Below are positions 1 to 8,420 of a stretch of DNA of 35,675 nt, piece after piece. The stretch is from Myxococcales bacterium (GTDB taxonomy: Bacteria > Myxococcota_A > Polyangia > Polyangiales > Polyangiaceae): the NCBI GenBank assembly GCA_025354825.1, contig JANXMC010000425.1, positions 1 to 35,675 on the forward strand, in the 5' to 3' direction. Within the stretch, counting starts at the first letter, position 1; each line of letters starts with the position of its first letter. The notes under the pieces are model-generated. The model did no database searches. It worked only from the letters and a program-made list of their open reading frames with translations, and had not been told where the DNA came from. A program made the translations under genes and the position numbers.

Positions 1-1618
1 CACGCGTGTCGGCGTCGTCGTCATTCGCGTAATGGGCAATCGCCGCGACGTTTTCGCGTAATGCTGTATTGCCCAATGCGAGCACGAGCCCCGGGCGATC
101 CTCGGGTTTCGCCTTCTCGAGATCGGCGGCAATCCGCAGGCTAATGCGGGCCGCTCCCGCTTTGTCGCCGGTCCGGTAGGCGTGGGCTGCGGACGCGCCC
201 AAGGTGAGCGCGGCGGCGTGGTGGAGATCGTGGCTGCCATCCGTTGCGTAGAGCCCTTCAATGTAAGCGAGGGTTTCGGCATCGGGCTTCGCGACGAAGC
301 CGAGGCGCTTCACGAGCTCTCCGAACGCACGCGGATCTGCGCGGAGCCCGGGTAAATCGAGCGCCGCACGCATCGCCTTCTGCGCCGCGACGCTCCCCGT
401 CGACGCCAGGAGATCCATCAAGAGCTCACGCCCTCGCACGCCGAGGCGGTCGTCCAAAAAGCGCGCGCCGAGCGTGGTGCAGGCGTCGGGGTGCAGGCGC
501 AAGAAGGCGGCGCTCGCCACGAGAGCCCCTTTTTCGAACGGAACACCTTGGAGATAAGCGGTAATCATTCCGTCGATCTCTTCGAACGACGTTCGCGACG
601 CGAACTTCTCGTCCATGCGTGCCCGCATGTCGGCGGCGCTCGGCCTCTCGCCCGGCGCCACCGCGATGAGCGATTCGGGCGCGAAGACGAAGTCGCGGGG
701 AATCTCGAACGCTGTGATGTTCGCGAGCGTCATCTGAAAGGTCGCGTGGTGGGCGAACGGCGGCGTGGCGCTGGCGGTACCGGCACTGCCGGCCAGGGGC
801 GCGACGACGACGTCCTCGTGGGAGGTGAGGGAGATCACATGCCCCTCACGGGCGATCGCGAAGGTCGCCTTTGCATCGAAAGAGACATCACCGCCGCCGG
901 AGAGGGCCTGGGGGACGACTGTGAGGTTGAGAGGCTTCGCCGTGCGGGATACTCGAAGCGCGTCGTTCGCGTCCGCGGTGTACGTCATCGAGAGCTTGCC
1001 GAGGTTCGAGGTCTCGACCGCCTCCCAAGTTGCAGACTCGGACGAAACGCCGGGCGCGCCCGGAAGAACCACCTGGGACTCGCCGACGATGCTCTGCATC
1101 ACCTGTTTGAAAACCGGCGAGGTATTGGGCGCAAAATAGAGCTTTTGTACCGTGCCGTCCCGCGCGACGACGACCCACGCTTCGGCGCCACCAAACACCG
1201 TTTCGACTGTGCTCTCGGACCCGAGAAGGTTCGCGCCTAGGGCCGTGAGCGCGTGGCGCGACGTGGGGTGAAACGTGGCGGCGAAGATGAAGGCGTCTTC
1301 CTTCTGGCCATAGGATCGGAACGTAAGCTCGCCTGCGAGATCGCTGCTTCCGTCGATCGTCTGCGTGCGTGCGGGGCCAGTCGCTCGCGAATCTTGCATC
1401 TCGAGGCGCGCCGACGAGCCCATGGTCCAGCTCACATCATAAATGTAGGATGCACCTTTTTTCCATTCGAAGAACGCCGGGCGTCTGGGCGTTGTGAACG
1501 CGTCGAATGGTGAGAAGGAGAGTGCGCCGTAGATCGCTTTCGAGCGTAAGAAAGTGCCCGTTCCGAGCGCGCCGAGCGAGACTGCGAGGATACTTGCGAT
1601 AACCAACTTCGTTTTCAT
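1..1618 (-). CDS. Exported protein resembling the vitellogenin/lipid-transfer N-terminal module (3' end outside window)
   Basis: The reading frame is open from an ATG at 1618 to the window edge (539 codons seen, no stop). An AGGAG Shine-Dalgarno at 1625-1629 lies 6 bases upstream of the ATG. The N-terminus MKTKLVIASILAVSLGALG is a signal peptide or membrane anchor. Residues from about 50 (FEWKKGASYIYDVSW) through about 330 are beta-rich. From about 335 the protein becomes alpha-helical with repeated hydrophobic helices, including FLDDRLGVRGRELLMDLLAS followed by TGSVAAQKAMRAAL. This order, a 'W.pG..Y.Y' opening strand, a beta-barrel and then a helical superhelix with 'LlD.L...Gt..A...i', is the layout of the Vitellogenin_N/large lipid transfer module. 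The match is architectural and by eye; a generic HEAT-like exported protein is the alternative. It lies 54 bases downstream of the 1673-4804 gene on the same strand, so the two are probably co-transcribed. Confidence 0.8.
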   Translation of the reverse strand, partial: MKTKLVIASILAVSLGALGTGTFLRSKAIYGALSFSPFDAFTTPRRPAFFEWKKGASYIYDVSWTMGSSARLEMQDSRATGPARTQTIDGSSDLAGELTFRSYGQKEDAFIFAATFHPTSRHALTALGANLLGSESTVETVFGGAEAWVVVARDGTVQKLYFAPNTSPVFKQVMQSIVGESQVVLPGAPGVSSESATWEAVETSNLGKLSMTYTADANDALRVSRTAKPLNLTVVPQALSGGGDVSFDAKATFAIAREGHVISLTSHEDVVVAPLAGSAGTASATPPFAHHATFQMTLANITAFEIPRDFVFAPESLIAVAPGERPSAADMRARMDEKFASRTSFEEIDGMITAYLQGVPFEKGALVASAAFLRLHPDACTTLGARFLDDRLGVRGRELLMDLLASTGSVAAQKAMRAALDLPGLRADPRAFGELVKRLGFVAKPDAETLAYIEGLYATDGSHDLHHAAALTLGASAAHAYRTGDKAGAARISLRIAADLEKAKPEDRPGLVLALGNTALRENVAAIAHYANDDDADTR

Positions 1619-1672
1619 GGGAGACTCCTCGCGGCAACGCCCTCGCGCGCCGGAACGTGGCGATATTTAGGA

Positions 1673-4600
1673 TTAGTACTTGCCGGACGATGCGAGCTTG
1701 TAGAGCTCGAGGGACGTCTCGACGGGCTTGATGAGGGGCCAGGTGTGGTGGATCCCCTTCCAACTGAAGAGCGTCACGCAGCCCCCGATGCCGATGATCT
1801 TCGCGCAGGCGTCGACCTCACCGTCCAGCGAGCCGATGCTCACATCGACGCCTTCTTTGATGTACAGCTCGAGAACGTCGGCGTCGGTCGCCTTGGCCTT
1901 GTGTTGGGCACGCACGCCGGCCTCACCGTAAATGGGCAGTCCGACTTCGATGAGAAGGAGCTTCGCTTCGAGGCCGACCTCCGCGATGAACCCCCAGCCT
2001 CCGTAGGCGTAGAGGTCGCCGCGCACGCCCGCTTTCGGAGTGAACGAGAGGCGTGCGCCGATGAGCGAGCCGCTCGATATGGAGCTGTTCGCCGAAGGCA
2101 TCGCGAAGGTCGCCTCGAGGGGCGCCTCGTAGAAGAACTCGACGTCGATCCCAACGTGCACGTAAACCGGGCCCACCCAGAAGCCGGCGTCGAAGACGTT
2201 TTCGCTGAAGTCGTCGCTGGGGTTGGCGAGGGGCCACGACTGGTTGTACGAGCCCGTAACGGGCGCATAGTTTTTCTGCTTGAGGCCAGCGAGCTCGCCG
2301 AAGCCTACGATGTAGAGGTACTTCTTTGCATCGACGCGTCCGTTGTCGCCGTCGTTCACGCGGGCGCCGGCATGGGCTTCGACGAGGGAGATATCGTTCC
2401 CGAAGGCGCTCGCGTGGGCCTCGAAGTCCGTATTCACGCCCATGGCCATGCGCTGAATCGTCTGGCTCGAATCGCGCTTCAGCACCGTCGCGTCCCACCC
2501 AATGTCGTAGGAGCAGCCCGCGCCGAACGTGTCGTTCCCCCACTGCTGTTTGTCGGCCTTGTGCTGGCCGTAGACGTTCTCCTGCGTGTCCCCCGCGGGG
2601 AGGTGAAGCGCCTGCAAATAGGCCGGATCGCTGCTCGATGTGTCGGCCATATCGACGAGGACGGGGGTCTCTTTTTGGAATTTGCCCAGGTCGAGTTTTC
2701 GCTGCGCGATGAGCGATTGCACACCTTGCCACGACGACTCGTTGGCGAAGGGGACCGACGCGATGTCGTCGACGTTGAAGATCATTTGAAAATTGTTGTG
2801 CGTGAAGCGCTTGCACTCGAGGTAATCGAGCTCCCGCTGGCGCTGCCACTTCTGCGTCGACAGGTGCTCCTCGGTGAAGGTCAGGCGGTTCCAATCGCAC
2901 CCATAGCCGGTACCGAGGCAGCTCTCGGCGTTGTCGAATTTGCGCGCCCACTCGTCGATGACAATGTTGGCAAGCTTGCAGGCCGCCACGCGCGAGCCGT
3001 CGACGGCGTTCTCTGGATCGGCATTCGAGCAGTCGACGCGAGGGTATTTTGCGGTGTTACGAAGTATGGCCCCCGAGGCCGCGCCGCGCCCCGTCGCCGC
3101 GTACGGCGGGAGAATCTTTGGCGGCTTCGATGCATACATGTCCTGTATGTATTTGCTCGCCGTCTGAATCTGAGACCACTGCCCAGGTGGGAGTCCCGTC
3201 CACGTCCCGGCGGTCGCGGCCGTGTACCCGGTGAAGAGGCCCGTGCCTATCGTCGTCCCCGACCCCGGCGTCGGCGTCGTGCCGGTGGTGCCGCCGCCCG
3301 CGGCCGAAGGCGCGATGAGCGCGCTGCGGGCGTAGAGGGTCTTTTGCTGCTGCTGCTGCTGCTGCTGCTGCGGGGGAGCGGCAATCGTGCCGATCGTCCC
3401 AATGCTGCCGATCGTACCGATCGTTCCAACGGTACCGATCGTACCGATCGTACCGATCGTACCGATTTGGCCAATTCCCCCGATGGGCGTGAGCCCACCG
3501 ATGGTCGTGAATCCGCCCGCGTTGATGCCCGATGCGAGCGGCGCGCCGGTGAAGTTGAGCGCCACGGGGAGCTGCATCACATTGGTAATGACCGACGAGA
3601 AGCGGCCTGGATCTCCCAATATGGCCGCGATGCGGAACGGATCACCCCCTAGCCCCATCTGTGCGGCCCCGGGCGCAACGCGCGCGACTTCGAGGGGGTA
3701 CGGGCGGCAGTCGAAGATGTCGAGGTGCTGGGCTTGGCAGCCGATGGCCGTTCCCAAATCCCAAATAGCGCTCTGCGCCTTCTCGTTGCGGTCGAGAAAC
3801 TCTTGCTCTTGCGCCGGGGCGTAGCCGCTCGGCTTCACGCGATTCATCATCGCGTACTCCCAGTCCCATCCGTCCTTGTAGACTTCGATGGCCTTCGCGT
3901 CGCCCGTGCCGACGCTGTAGTACCTCATGCCGAGGCCTAGATCCGACTGGAGCTTGGTGAGGTCTTGCACCAACTGCACGCCGCTCGCAGAGGTCGTGGG
4001 CACCGCCGCGCGGAGCGCATCCCAGAGCGCCGGCGGAAGGTACGACGCTGCCGCGTAGAACGAGTTTTTCGGAATCACGTCGCCCGACGCGTCGTCCGTC
4101 GCGTCCGAGCCGACCCCGATCGGCTGCCCTTCGCGATCGAGAAGCGTGCGCTTTGCAATTTGCGGGGCGACGTTATGAGAGAGCTGGCTCGCCCCAAAGG
4201 CGACGTCGAGCACGCACTGGCTGTCCTGCTTGCACGCGTAGACGGCGTCGAGGAAGCGTTCGTAGTCGTAGTACTTTGCGTAGGTGTAGTCCTCGCACGA
4301 CTCTATGTTGTGCGTCTTGTCGGGGTAGTTGATGCTGCGTGTGTACGATGTGACGTTGGCCGGCGCGACGTTCGCCGCCCACGCGTTGCGCATCGCGCGC
4401 TGCTCCTGCGCCGCCCAGTCGGTTCCGGGGTTCACCTTGAGCGCGCCGGCGTGGGCGCGGTTTCGCGAATTGACGCAGGTGTTGCCCGCCGCATCCATGT
4501 AACACTTCTGAGGCGACGCCTGAAAATACGTGTCCGCTTGGGGCTGGAGGAGCGTCTTGCACGCGGGCCCTTTCGCCGCGCACTGCGTTCCGAACGCTTG

Positions 4601-4804
4601 GCTGTTACATAGCGTTTGTGTGAGCGGCTCGTTGCACGTGAAAGGGCCGTAGACGACGTCGGGATTCGACTCGTTGCTATAGTGGTAAACAGGCACGGGT
4701 CCCGTCGGCTGCACGATGCGCGGCGTTGCGTTCGCGGCGTGCGCGGCACCTCCGGCGACTGCACCCGAAATGCCAAGAGCCGCAATGATGATGTGAGATC
4801 TCAC
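1673..4804 (-). CDS. Large secreted Cys-containing protein with Ile-Gly-Thr repeats and a polyglutamine tract; function unknown
   Basis: This gene encodes 1043 residues from a GTG at 4804. I chose that start because a GGAGG (complement of 4810-4814) lies 5 bases upstream and the first 24 residues then form a clean signal peptide (VRSHIIIAALGISGAVAGGA, with cleavage near AHA-AN). The frame is open further upstream to 5113, but that part has no signal peptide and no ribosome site. The mature N-terminal third has many cysteines (C57, C66, C75, C82, C101, C110), consistent with extracytoplasmic disulfides. Residues about 435-474 are a low-complexity IGT/IGG repeat, followed by nine glutamines (479-487). 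The C-terminal region has amphipathic beta-strand character (YGGWGFIAEVGLEAKLLL). I recognise no enzyme family. It is the first gene of a probable two-gene operon with the vitellogenin-like gene. Confidence 0.85.
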   Translation of the reverse strand: MRSHIIIAALGISGAVAGGAAHAANATPRIVQPTGPVPVYHYSNESNPDVVYGPFTCNEPLTQTLCNSQAFGTQCAAKGPACKTLLQPQADTYFQASPQKCYMDAAGNTCVNSRNRAHAGALKVNPGTDWAAQEQRAMRNAWAANVAPANVTSYTRSINYPDKTHNIESCEDYTYAKYYDYERFLDAVYACKQDSQCVLDVAFGASQLSHNVAPQIAKRTLLDREGQPIGVGSDATDDASGDVIPKNSFYAAASYLPPALWDALRAAVPTTSASGVQLVQDLTKLQSDLGLGMRYYSVGTGDAKAIEVYKDGWDWEYAMMNRVKPSGYAPAQEQEFLDRNEKAQSAIWDLGTAIGCQAQHLDIFDCRPYPLEVARVAPGAAQMGLGGDPFRIAAILGDPGRFSSVITNVMQLPVALNFTGAPLASGINAGGFTTIGGLTPIGGIGQIGTIGTIGTIGTVGTIGTIGSIGTIGTIAAPPQQQQQQQQQKTLYARSALIAPSAAGGGTTGTTPTPGSGTTIGTGLFTGYTAATAGTWTGLPPGQWSQIQTASKYIQDMYASKPPKILPPYAATGRGAASGAILRNTAKYPRVDCSNADPENAVDGSRVAACKLANIVIDEWARKFDNAESCLGTGYGCDWNRLTFTEEHLSTQKWQRQRELDYLECKRFTHNNFQMIFNVDDIASVPFANESSWQGVQSLIAQRKLDLGKFQKETPVLVDMADTSSSDPAYLQALHLPAGDTQENVYGQHKADKQQWGNDTFGAGCSYDIGWDATVLKRDSSQTIQRMAMGVNTDFEAHASAFGNDISLVEAHAGARVNDGDNGRVDAKKYLYIVGFGELAGLKQKNYAPVTGSYNQSWPLANPSDDFSENVFDAGFWVGPVYVHVGIDVEFFYEAPLEATFAMPSANSSISSGSLIGARLSFTPKAGVRGDLYAYGGWGFIAEVGLEAKLLLIEVGLPIYGEAGVRAQHKAKATDADVLELYIKEGVDVSIGSLDGEVDACAKIIGIGGCVTLFSWKGIHHTWPLIKPVETSLELYKLASSGKY
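3344..3370 (-). repeat. CAG/CAA microsatellite encoding Gln9
   Basis: On the coding (minus) strand there are eight CAG codons followed by one CAA, giving nine consecutive glutamines at residues 479-487 of the secreted protein. The tract is pure trinucleotide, so slippage would change length without breaking the frame. It lies directly after the IGT repeat, at the junction between the repeat and the rest of the protein. Confidence 0.95.
3382..3504 (-). repeat. 9-bp tandem repeat encoding Ile-Gly-Thr units
   Basis: A 9-base unit (GTACCGATC on the plus strand) occurs in tandem at 3432-3440, 3441-3449, 3450-3458 and 3459-3467; the last copy ends in T. Degenerate copies lie on both sides. On the coding strand it encodes IGTIGT with occasional Val, Ser, Gln or Gly substitutions (residues about 435-474). 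The 9-base period keeps the frame whatever the copy number. Confidence 0.93.
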
Positions 4805-5124
4805 GGATACCTCCAAAGAGGGCGACGTCGCACGCACGCGTTTCGCAACGCCCGCGCGGCACCATCGCCTTTGCCGCAGGCGCCCCGCTGCGCGTGAGGC
4901 GCGTGCCCCGCAAAGGCCTTCGCGGGCACGCCGCGCGACCTGACATTCCGTCGCGACGATTTCCCCGCAGCGTCGGGCGGCGGCACGCGCGTTGCGAAGG
5001 CGCACGGGGGAGGTCACCCCCACGGGAAGGGGGCGCGTGGACCCCGACATGAGCGCTTTGGGCCGTGAAACCGTGGAAATTGCCGTGTTTGGTGATTGGC
5101 CCGACGGCTGCATAGTCCTACGTC
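4805..5124. other. Divergent intergenic region between two secreted-protein genes
   Basis: These 320 bases have no gene I can support. They must hold the promoters for the minus-strand secreted-protein pair and for the plus-strand HzsA-related operon. I see no convincing -35/-10 pair. The only clear structure is the inverted repeat at 4901-4931. The plus-strand gene at 5125 has no obvious Shine-Dalgarno, whereas the minus-strand gene has GGAGG at 4810-4814. Confidence 0.6.
4901..4931. repeat. Imperfect inverted repeat (hairpin) in the divergent promoter region
   Basis: The arms GCGTGCCC (4901-4908) and GGGCACGC (4924-4931) are perfect complements. After one unpaired C at 4909 the pairing continues with GC/GC. 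The loop contains the 8-base palindrome AAGGCCTT (4913-4920). No T-run follows on either strand, so a terminator is unlikely. It could be an operator or a dispersed palindromic element. Confidence 0.55.
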
Positions 5125-7455
5125 ATGAACCGAGTCCTTCGCTCCCGCGCCGCTCTCCTATCGGTCGCCGTGGCTGCAGCCATCGGCGCTGCATGCACGA
5201 AGACGACTGACGAGCCTCTCGCTGCGGGCGTGTCGTCGATCGTCTTCATCAAGCGCGCTCACACCCTCGTTGCCGCCGACGGCACCGTGAGCGTCGACGT
5301 CGCGGGCGGGAACGGGCAGGTGCTCGACTACGAACGCTACGTTCCGGGCGGGAGCCTGAATGTTCTCAAGCCCGCGCGCCCCGATGGGAAGCTGTCGAAC
5401 GTGACGTCGGACTTTCCGACGGCCGACTTCAACGGTGCGGACGTTTCGTTCGATGCGTCGGAGGTCGTCTTCTCGATGAAGCGCGACAACAACGACCACT
5501 ATCACATTTACACAGCCAGCTTGAACCAGGGCTCGGACGGCAAGTTCGAGATTCACCAGAAGACGGCCGGCGATTACGACGACATCAATCCCATTTACAT
5601 CCCCGGCTCGAAGATCGCCTTCGTGACCAACCAGATGTACACGGAGATGGGTACCCGCGCCGACGAGTACGAGCACGGCCGCGTCGTCACGCAGCTCGCG
5701 TCGATCTCCGTCGACGGCGGCGATGCGGATCGCCGGCTGTTCTCGCAGAATCTGTCTCACACGGTGGCGCCGTTCCTCCGCTCGGATGGCAAAATTGGCT
5801 ATTCGCGGTGGGAGCACTTGGGCCCCGTCAACGACGTGAAGCTCCTCGTGGCGAACCCCGACGGCACCAACATGTTGGCGATTGGCGGGCAGCACGGAAA
5901 GCCGTCGAACGCGCTCTTTTCGATTCGTGAGATGGCTCCCAACGTGATGATCGGAATCGCGACGTCGCGTAACCGAACGATTCACGCCGGGGCCCTCGTG
6001 AAGATCGACGCGCGCAACCAGCAGGACCCTGCCTGTCTCTCCGCGACGGCCGACACGACGGGGCATGCGTGCCTCGATGAAGAGAACGTCGTCTTCACGA
6101 ACCTCACACCCGACGTTCCCACGGGGAACGCGCCGTCGCCGGTGGGTCGCTACCGCGAGCCGTCGATGCTACCCGATGGGCGGATTCTCGTCTCATGGGC
6201 TGACGGCGTGGTGAACGACCAGGCCGAGCAGTCGGTGACACCGCCTGACTTCGGCGTTTATTTGTACGACCCGGCGACGAAGAAGAATCAGCTTTTGTAC
6301 AACGATCGCAACACGTGGGAGCTCAATGCGCTCCCCGTCGTGGCACGGACGGAGCCGCCGGTGATCGGCGATTCGGCACGGAGCGGCGACGCGACGGAGC
6401 CGGTGCGAATCGGCTCCATCGACGTGACGCAGACGAGCCTCACAGATTCGGTCTCGGGCGCGCAGTTCGACAACACGCCCCTCGCGACGGCGCTCAAAGA
6501 CGCTGTGAAGGTTCGTGTCATCGAAGGGTTCTCGAGCGAGGCCGCCAAGGGCGTGACGATGTTCGGCCTGACGATGCACGAAGGCGCGGCCGTTCTCGGC
6601 GAGGCGACGGTTTACAAGGACGGCAGCTGGCTCGCCAATGTGCCGCCCTATCTCCCCGTGCACCTCCAGCCGCTCGACAAGTTCGGTATGGCGATTCGTA
6701 ACCAGATGCTCTGGATTCAGGGCATGCCGGGCGAGGATCGCCGCTGCGTCGGCTGCCACGAAAGCCGCACGGGGCAGGGCGTTCCGCGCAACGGCGCGAA
6801 CCCGACGGTGGCCGAGCAGCGCACCGCGGAGAGCTTCATCCAGGCCGTCGCCGATCGCGTCGAGTACCCGTGGATCATGCCGGCAACGGCCCCCGTACCG
6901 ACGACGCCCGTCGCGGTCGTGCAGCAGCTGTTCAACGACAAATGCGTGTCGTGCCACTCAGGCGGTGCGGGCGACCCGTTCGCGGGGAAGACCTACAAGC
7001 TCACGTCGACCGACCCGGTTTCGGGCGTTGCGACGAGCTACACAATCCCGTACCTCGATCTGTCGGACAAGCCGATTACGGTGACCTACGATCGCAAGGT
7101 GGAGACCTACGCGTCTTCGTATGTCTCGATCTTCTACCCGGCCTCGATGGAAATGGGCATGGGGCAGACGAAGGTCGAAGGCGACATGCCGCCGAAGTGG
7201 GGCATCCCCGGCAACGCGCGCGGCTCGGCGCTCATCGCGGCCGTGAACATCAAAGCGGCGGACGGCACTACGGCATGGCCCGAGGCGACGAAGCCGATGC
7301 ACCCTGAAAACAAGGGTATCGCGCTCACAGATGCCGAACGCCAGACGCTCGTTCGCGTGATGGACCTGGGAGGCCAGTACTACTCCCGCAAGAACACCGG
7401 CTTCGCCCCGTACACGAGCGGCGACCCTGTCGCGGCCGGCCAAAAGTACCCGTGA
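5125..7455 (+). CDS. HzsA-related lipoprotein: TolB-like propeller plus cytochrome-type domain with two CXXCH sites
   Basis: The product has 776 residues. The N-terminus is a lipoprotein signal (MNRVLRSRAALLSVAVAAAI, then lipobox IGAAC), placing it in the envelope. Residues about 35-430 carry beta-propeller-like strands such as SFDASEVVFSMKRDNNDHYH and PSMLPDGRILVSWADG. The C-terminal half has two standard c-type haem sites, CVGCH (541-545) and CVSCH (607-611). This layout, a propeller opening with 'VFIKRAH' and a C-terminal dihaem region, is that of proteins annotated as HzsA-related (hydrazine synthase alpha-subunit-like), which are widespread outside anammox bacteria and mostly uncharacterised. 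Hydrazine synthesis is not implied. The gene overlaps the next one by 4 bases (GTGA), so they are co-translated. No strong Shine-Dalgarno precedes the ATG. The family call is by eye. Confidence 0.85.
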   Translation: MNRVLRSRAALLSVAVAAAIGAACTKTTDEPLAAGVSSIVFIKRAHTLVAADGTVSVDVAGGNGQVLDYERYVPGGSLNVLKPARPDGKLSNVTSDFPTADFNGADVSFDASEVVFSMKRDNNDHYHIYTASLNQGSDGKFEIHQKTAGDYDDINPIYIPGSKIAFVTNQMYTEMGTRADEYEHGRVVTQLASISVDGGDADRRLFSQNLSHTVAPFLRSDGKIGYSRWEHLGPVNDVKLLVANPDGTNMLAIGGQHGKPSNALFSIREMAPNVMIGIATSRNRTIHAGALVKIDARNQQDPACLSATADTTGHACLDEENVVFTNLTPDVPTGNAPSPVGRYREPSMLPDGRILVSWADGVVNDQAEQSVTPPDFGVYLYDPATKKNQLLYNDRNTWELNALPVVARTEPPVIGDSARSGDATEPVRIGSIDVTQTSLTDSVSGAQFDNTPLATALKDAVKVRVIEGFSSEAAKGVTMFGLTMHEGAAVLGEATVYKDGSWLANVPPYLPVHLQPLDKFGMAIRNQMLWIQGMPGEDRRCVGCHESRTGQGVPRNGANPTVAEQRTAESFIQAVADRVEYPWIMPATAPVPTTPVAVVQQLFNDKCVSCHSGGAGDPFAGKTYKLTSTDPVSGVATSYTIPYLDLSDKPITVTYDRKVETYASSYVSIFYPASMEMGMGQTKVEGDMPPKWGIPGNARGSALIAAVNIKAADGTTAWPEATKPMHPENKGIALTDAERQTLVRVMDLGGQYYSRKNTGFAPYTSGDPVAAGQKYP

Positions 7456-8399
7456 ACGCGCACCCTCGAAAAAGAGAAATCACCCTGAAAATCTCCCACA
7501 TGTTTGCGGGTCGCGTTCTCGGCGCCTTGGTTGTCACGGCCACCCTCGCCGCCGCTCCGACGGCGAGGAGCCAAGACAAGTCGCCGGTCGTTCCCACGGT
7601 TCTCCAAGGGATCCCGAAGGATCAGGCCGAGACCGTGGTTACGGGAGACAAGATTCTCGCCGCCGCGTCGTCCGGGTCGATGACGGCGATTTGGGAGACT
7701 CTCGAGTTTGGAGAGAAGGTCGAATGCCTCAACTGCATTCCGGCGGTCGAGCCTCTCCTCTATGATTCGAACCCGCGCACGCGGGAAATCGCAGCCTGGT
7801 GGCTCCGTCGGCGCCTCCTCGGCGTCTTCGGCCCAGGCCAGGCGTACGAACGCACGGCGACGGCTCTCAAGAGCGATGCGAGCCCTGCGAAGCGTGCACG
7901 CGCGGCCGATGCGCTCGGCGAGTTCTTGAGCGCGGCGGGCGTGCCCCTCGTTGCCGATGCCCTCACGACGGACGCCGACGCGGGCGTGCGCGCATCGGCG
8001 GCGAAGGCGCTCGGTCGCTTGAACAGCGACGGCGGCGGAGCGCTCGGTAAGGCGCTCGCCGACAAAGACCCCACCGTGAAGGTCGCCGTCCTCGGTGCGG
8101 CGTCGCGCATCAACGCCTTCGCAGACGTTGCACAGGTCGCCACGCTCCTAAGCGACAGCGCCGCCAATGTGCGCCGTCGGGCGGTCGAGCTCCTCGGCAG
8201 CATGCGCGCGAAGGACACCGTCGCGGGCGTAATGAACATCGCGCGCAACGATCCCGACGAAGGGGTGAGGCTCTCCGCGTGTCACGCGCTCGGGCTGTTT
8301 GGCGACGCGTCGGCGAAGAGCACCTTGTCCGCCATCGCCGACAGCGACACCAGTGGTCTCGTGCGCGATCAAGCGAAGATCGCGCTCCGTCGCCTATAA
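7452..8399 (+). CDS. Exported HEAT-repeat protein
   Basis: This gene encodes 315 residues from a GTG at 7452 that overlaps the TGA of the preceding gene (GTGA). An in-frame ATG at 7500 would also give a good signal peptide (MFAGRVLGALVVTATLAAAP, cleaved near ARS-QD), so the exact start is open. The mature protein is a series of helical HEAT/PBS-lyase-like repeats of about 30 residues, for example 'PLVADALTTDADAGVRASAA' followed by KALGRL, then DPTVKVAVLGAASRI, AANVRRRAVELLGSM and GVRLSACHALGLFGD. Such repeats are protein-binding scaffolds. Its position between two cytochrome-type lipoproteins, coupled to the first and 21 bases from the second, suggests a periplasmic assembly or docking factor for them. 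That role is inferred from context only. Confidence 0.88.
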   Translation: MNAHPRKREITLKISHMFAGRVLGALVVTATLAAAPTARSQDKSPVVPTVLQGIPKDQAETVVTGDKILAAASSGSMTAIWETLEFGEKVECLNCIPAVEPLLYDSNPRTREIAAWWLRRRLLGVFGPGQAYERTATALKSDASPAKRARAADALGEFLSAAGVPLVADALTTDADAGVRASAAKALGRLNSDGGGALGKALADKDPTVKVAVLGAASRINAFADVAQVATLLSDSAANVRRRAVELLGSMRAKDTVAGVMNIARNDPDEGVRLSACHALGLFGDASAKSTLSAIADSDTSGLVRDQAKIALRRL

Positions 8400-8420
8400 C
8401 GAATGTAGACTTCGAGACGT

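Noticed and set aside
3344-3370. Phase-variation (on/off) switch from the CAG microsatellite
   Set aside because: The unit is three bases, so slippage changes length but cannot shift the frame.
1745-3652. 635-codon plus-strand frame opposite the secreted protein
   Set aside because: Its leucine run and TDR repeats are just the reverse reading of the polyglutamine and IGT repeats; there is no ribosome site or domain.
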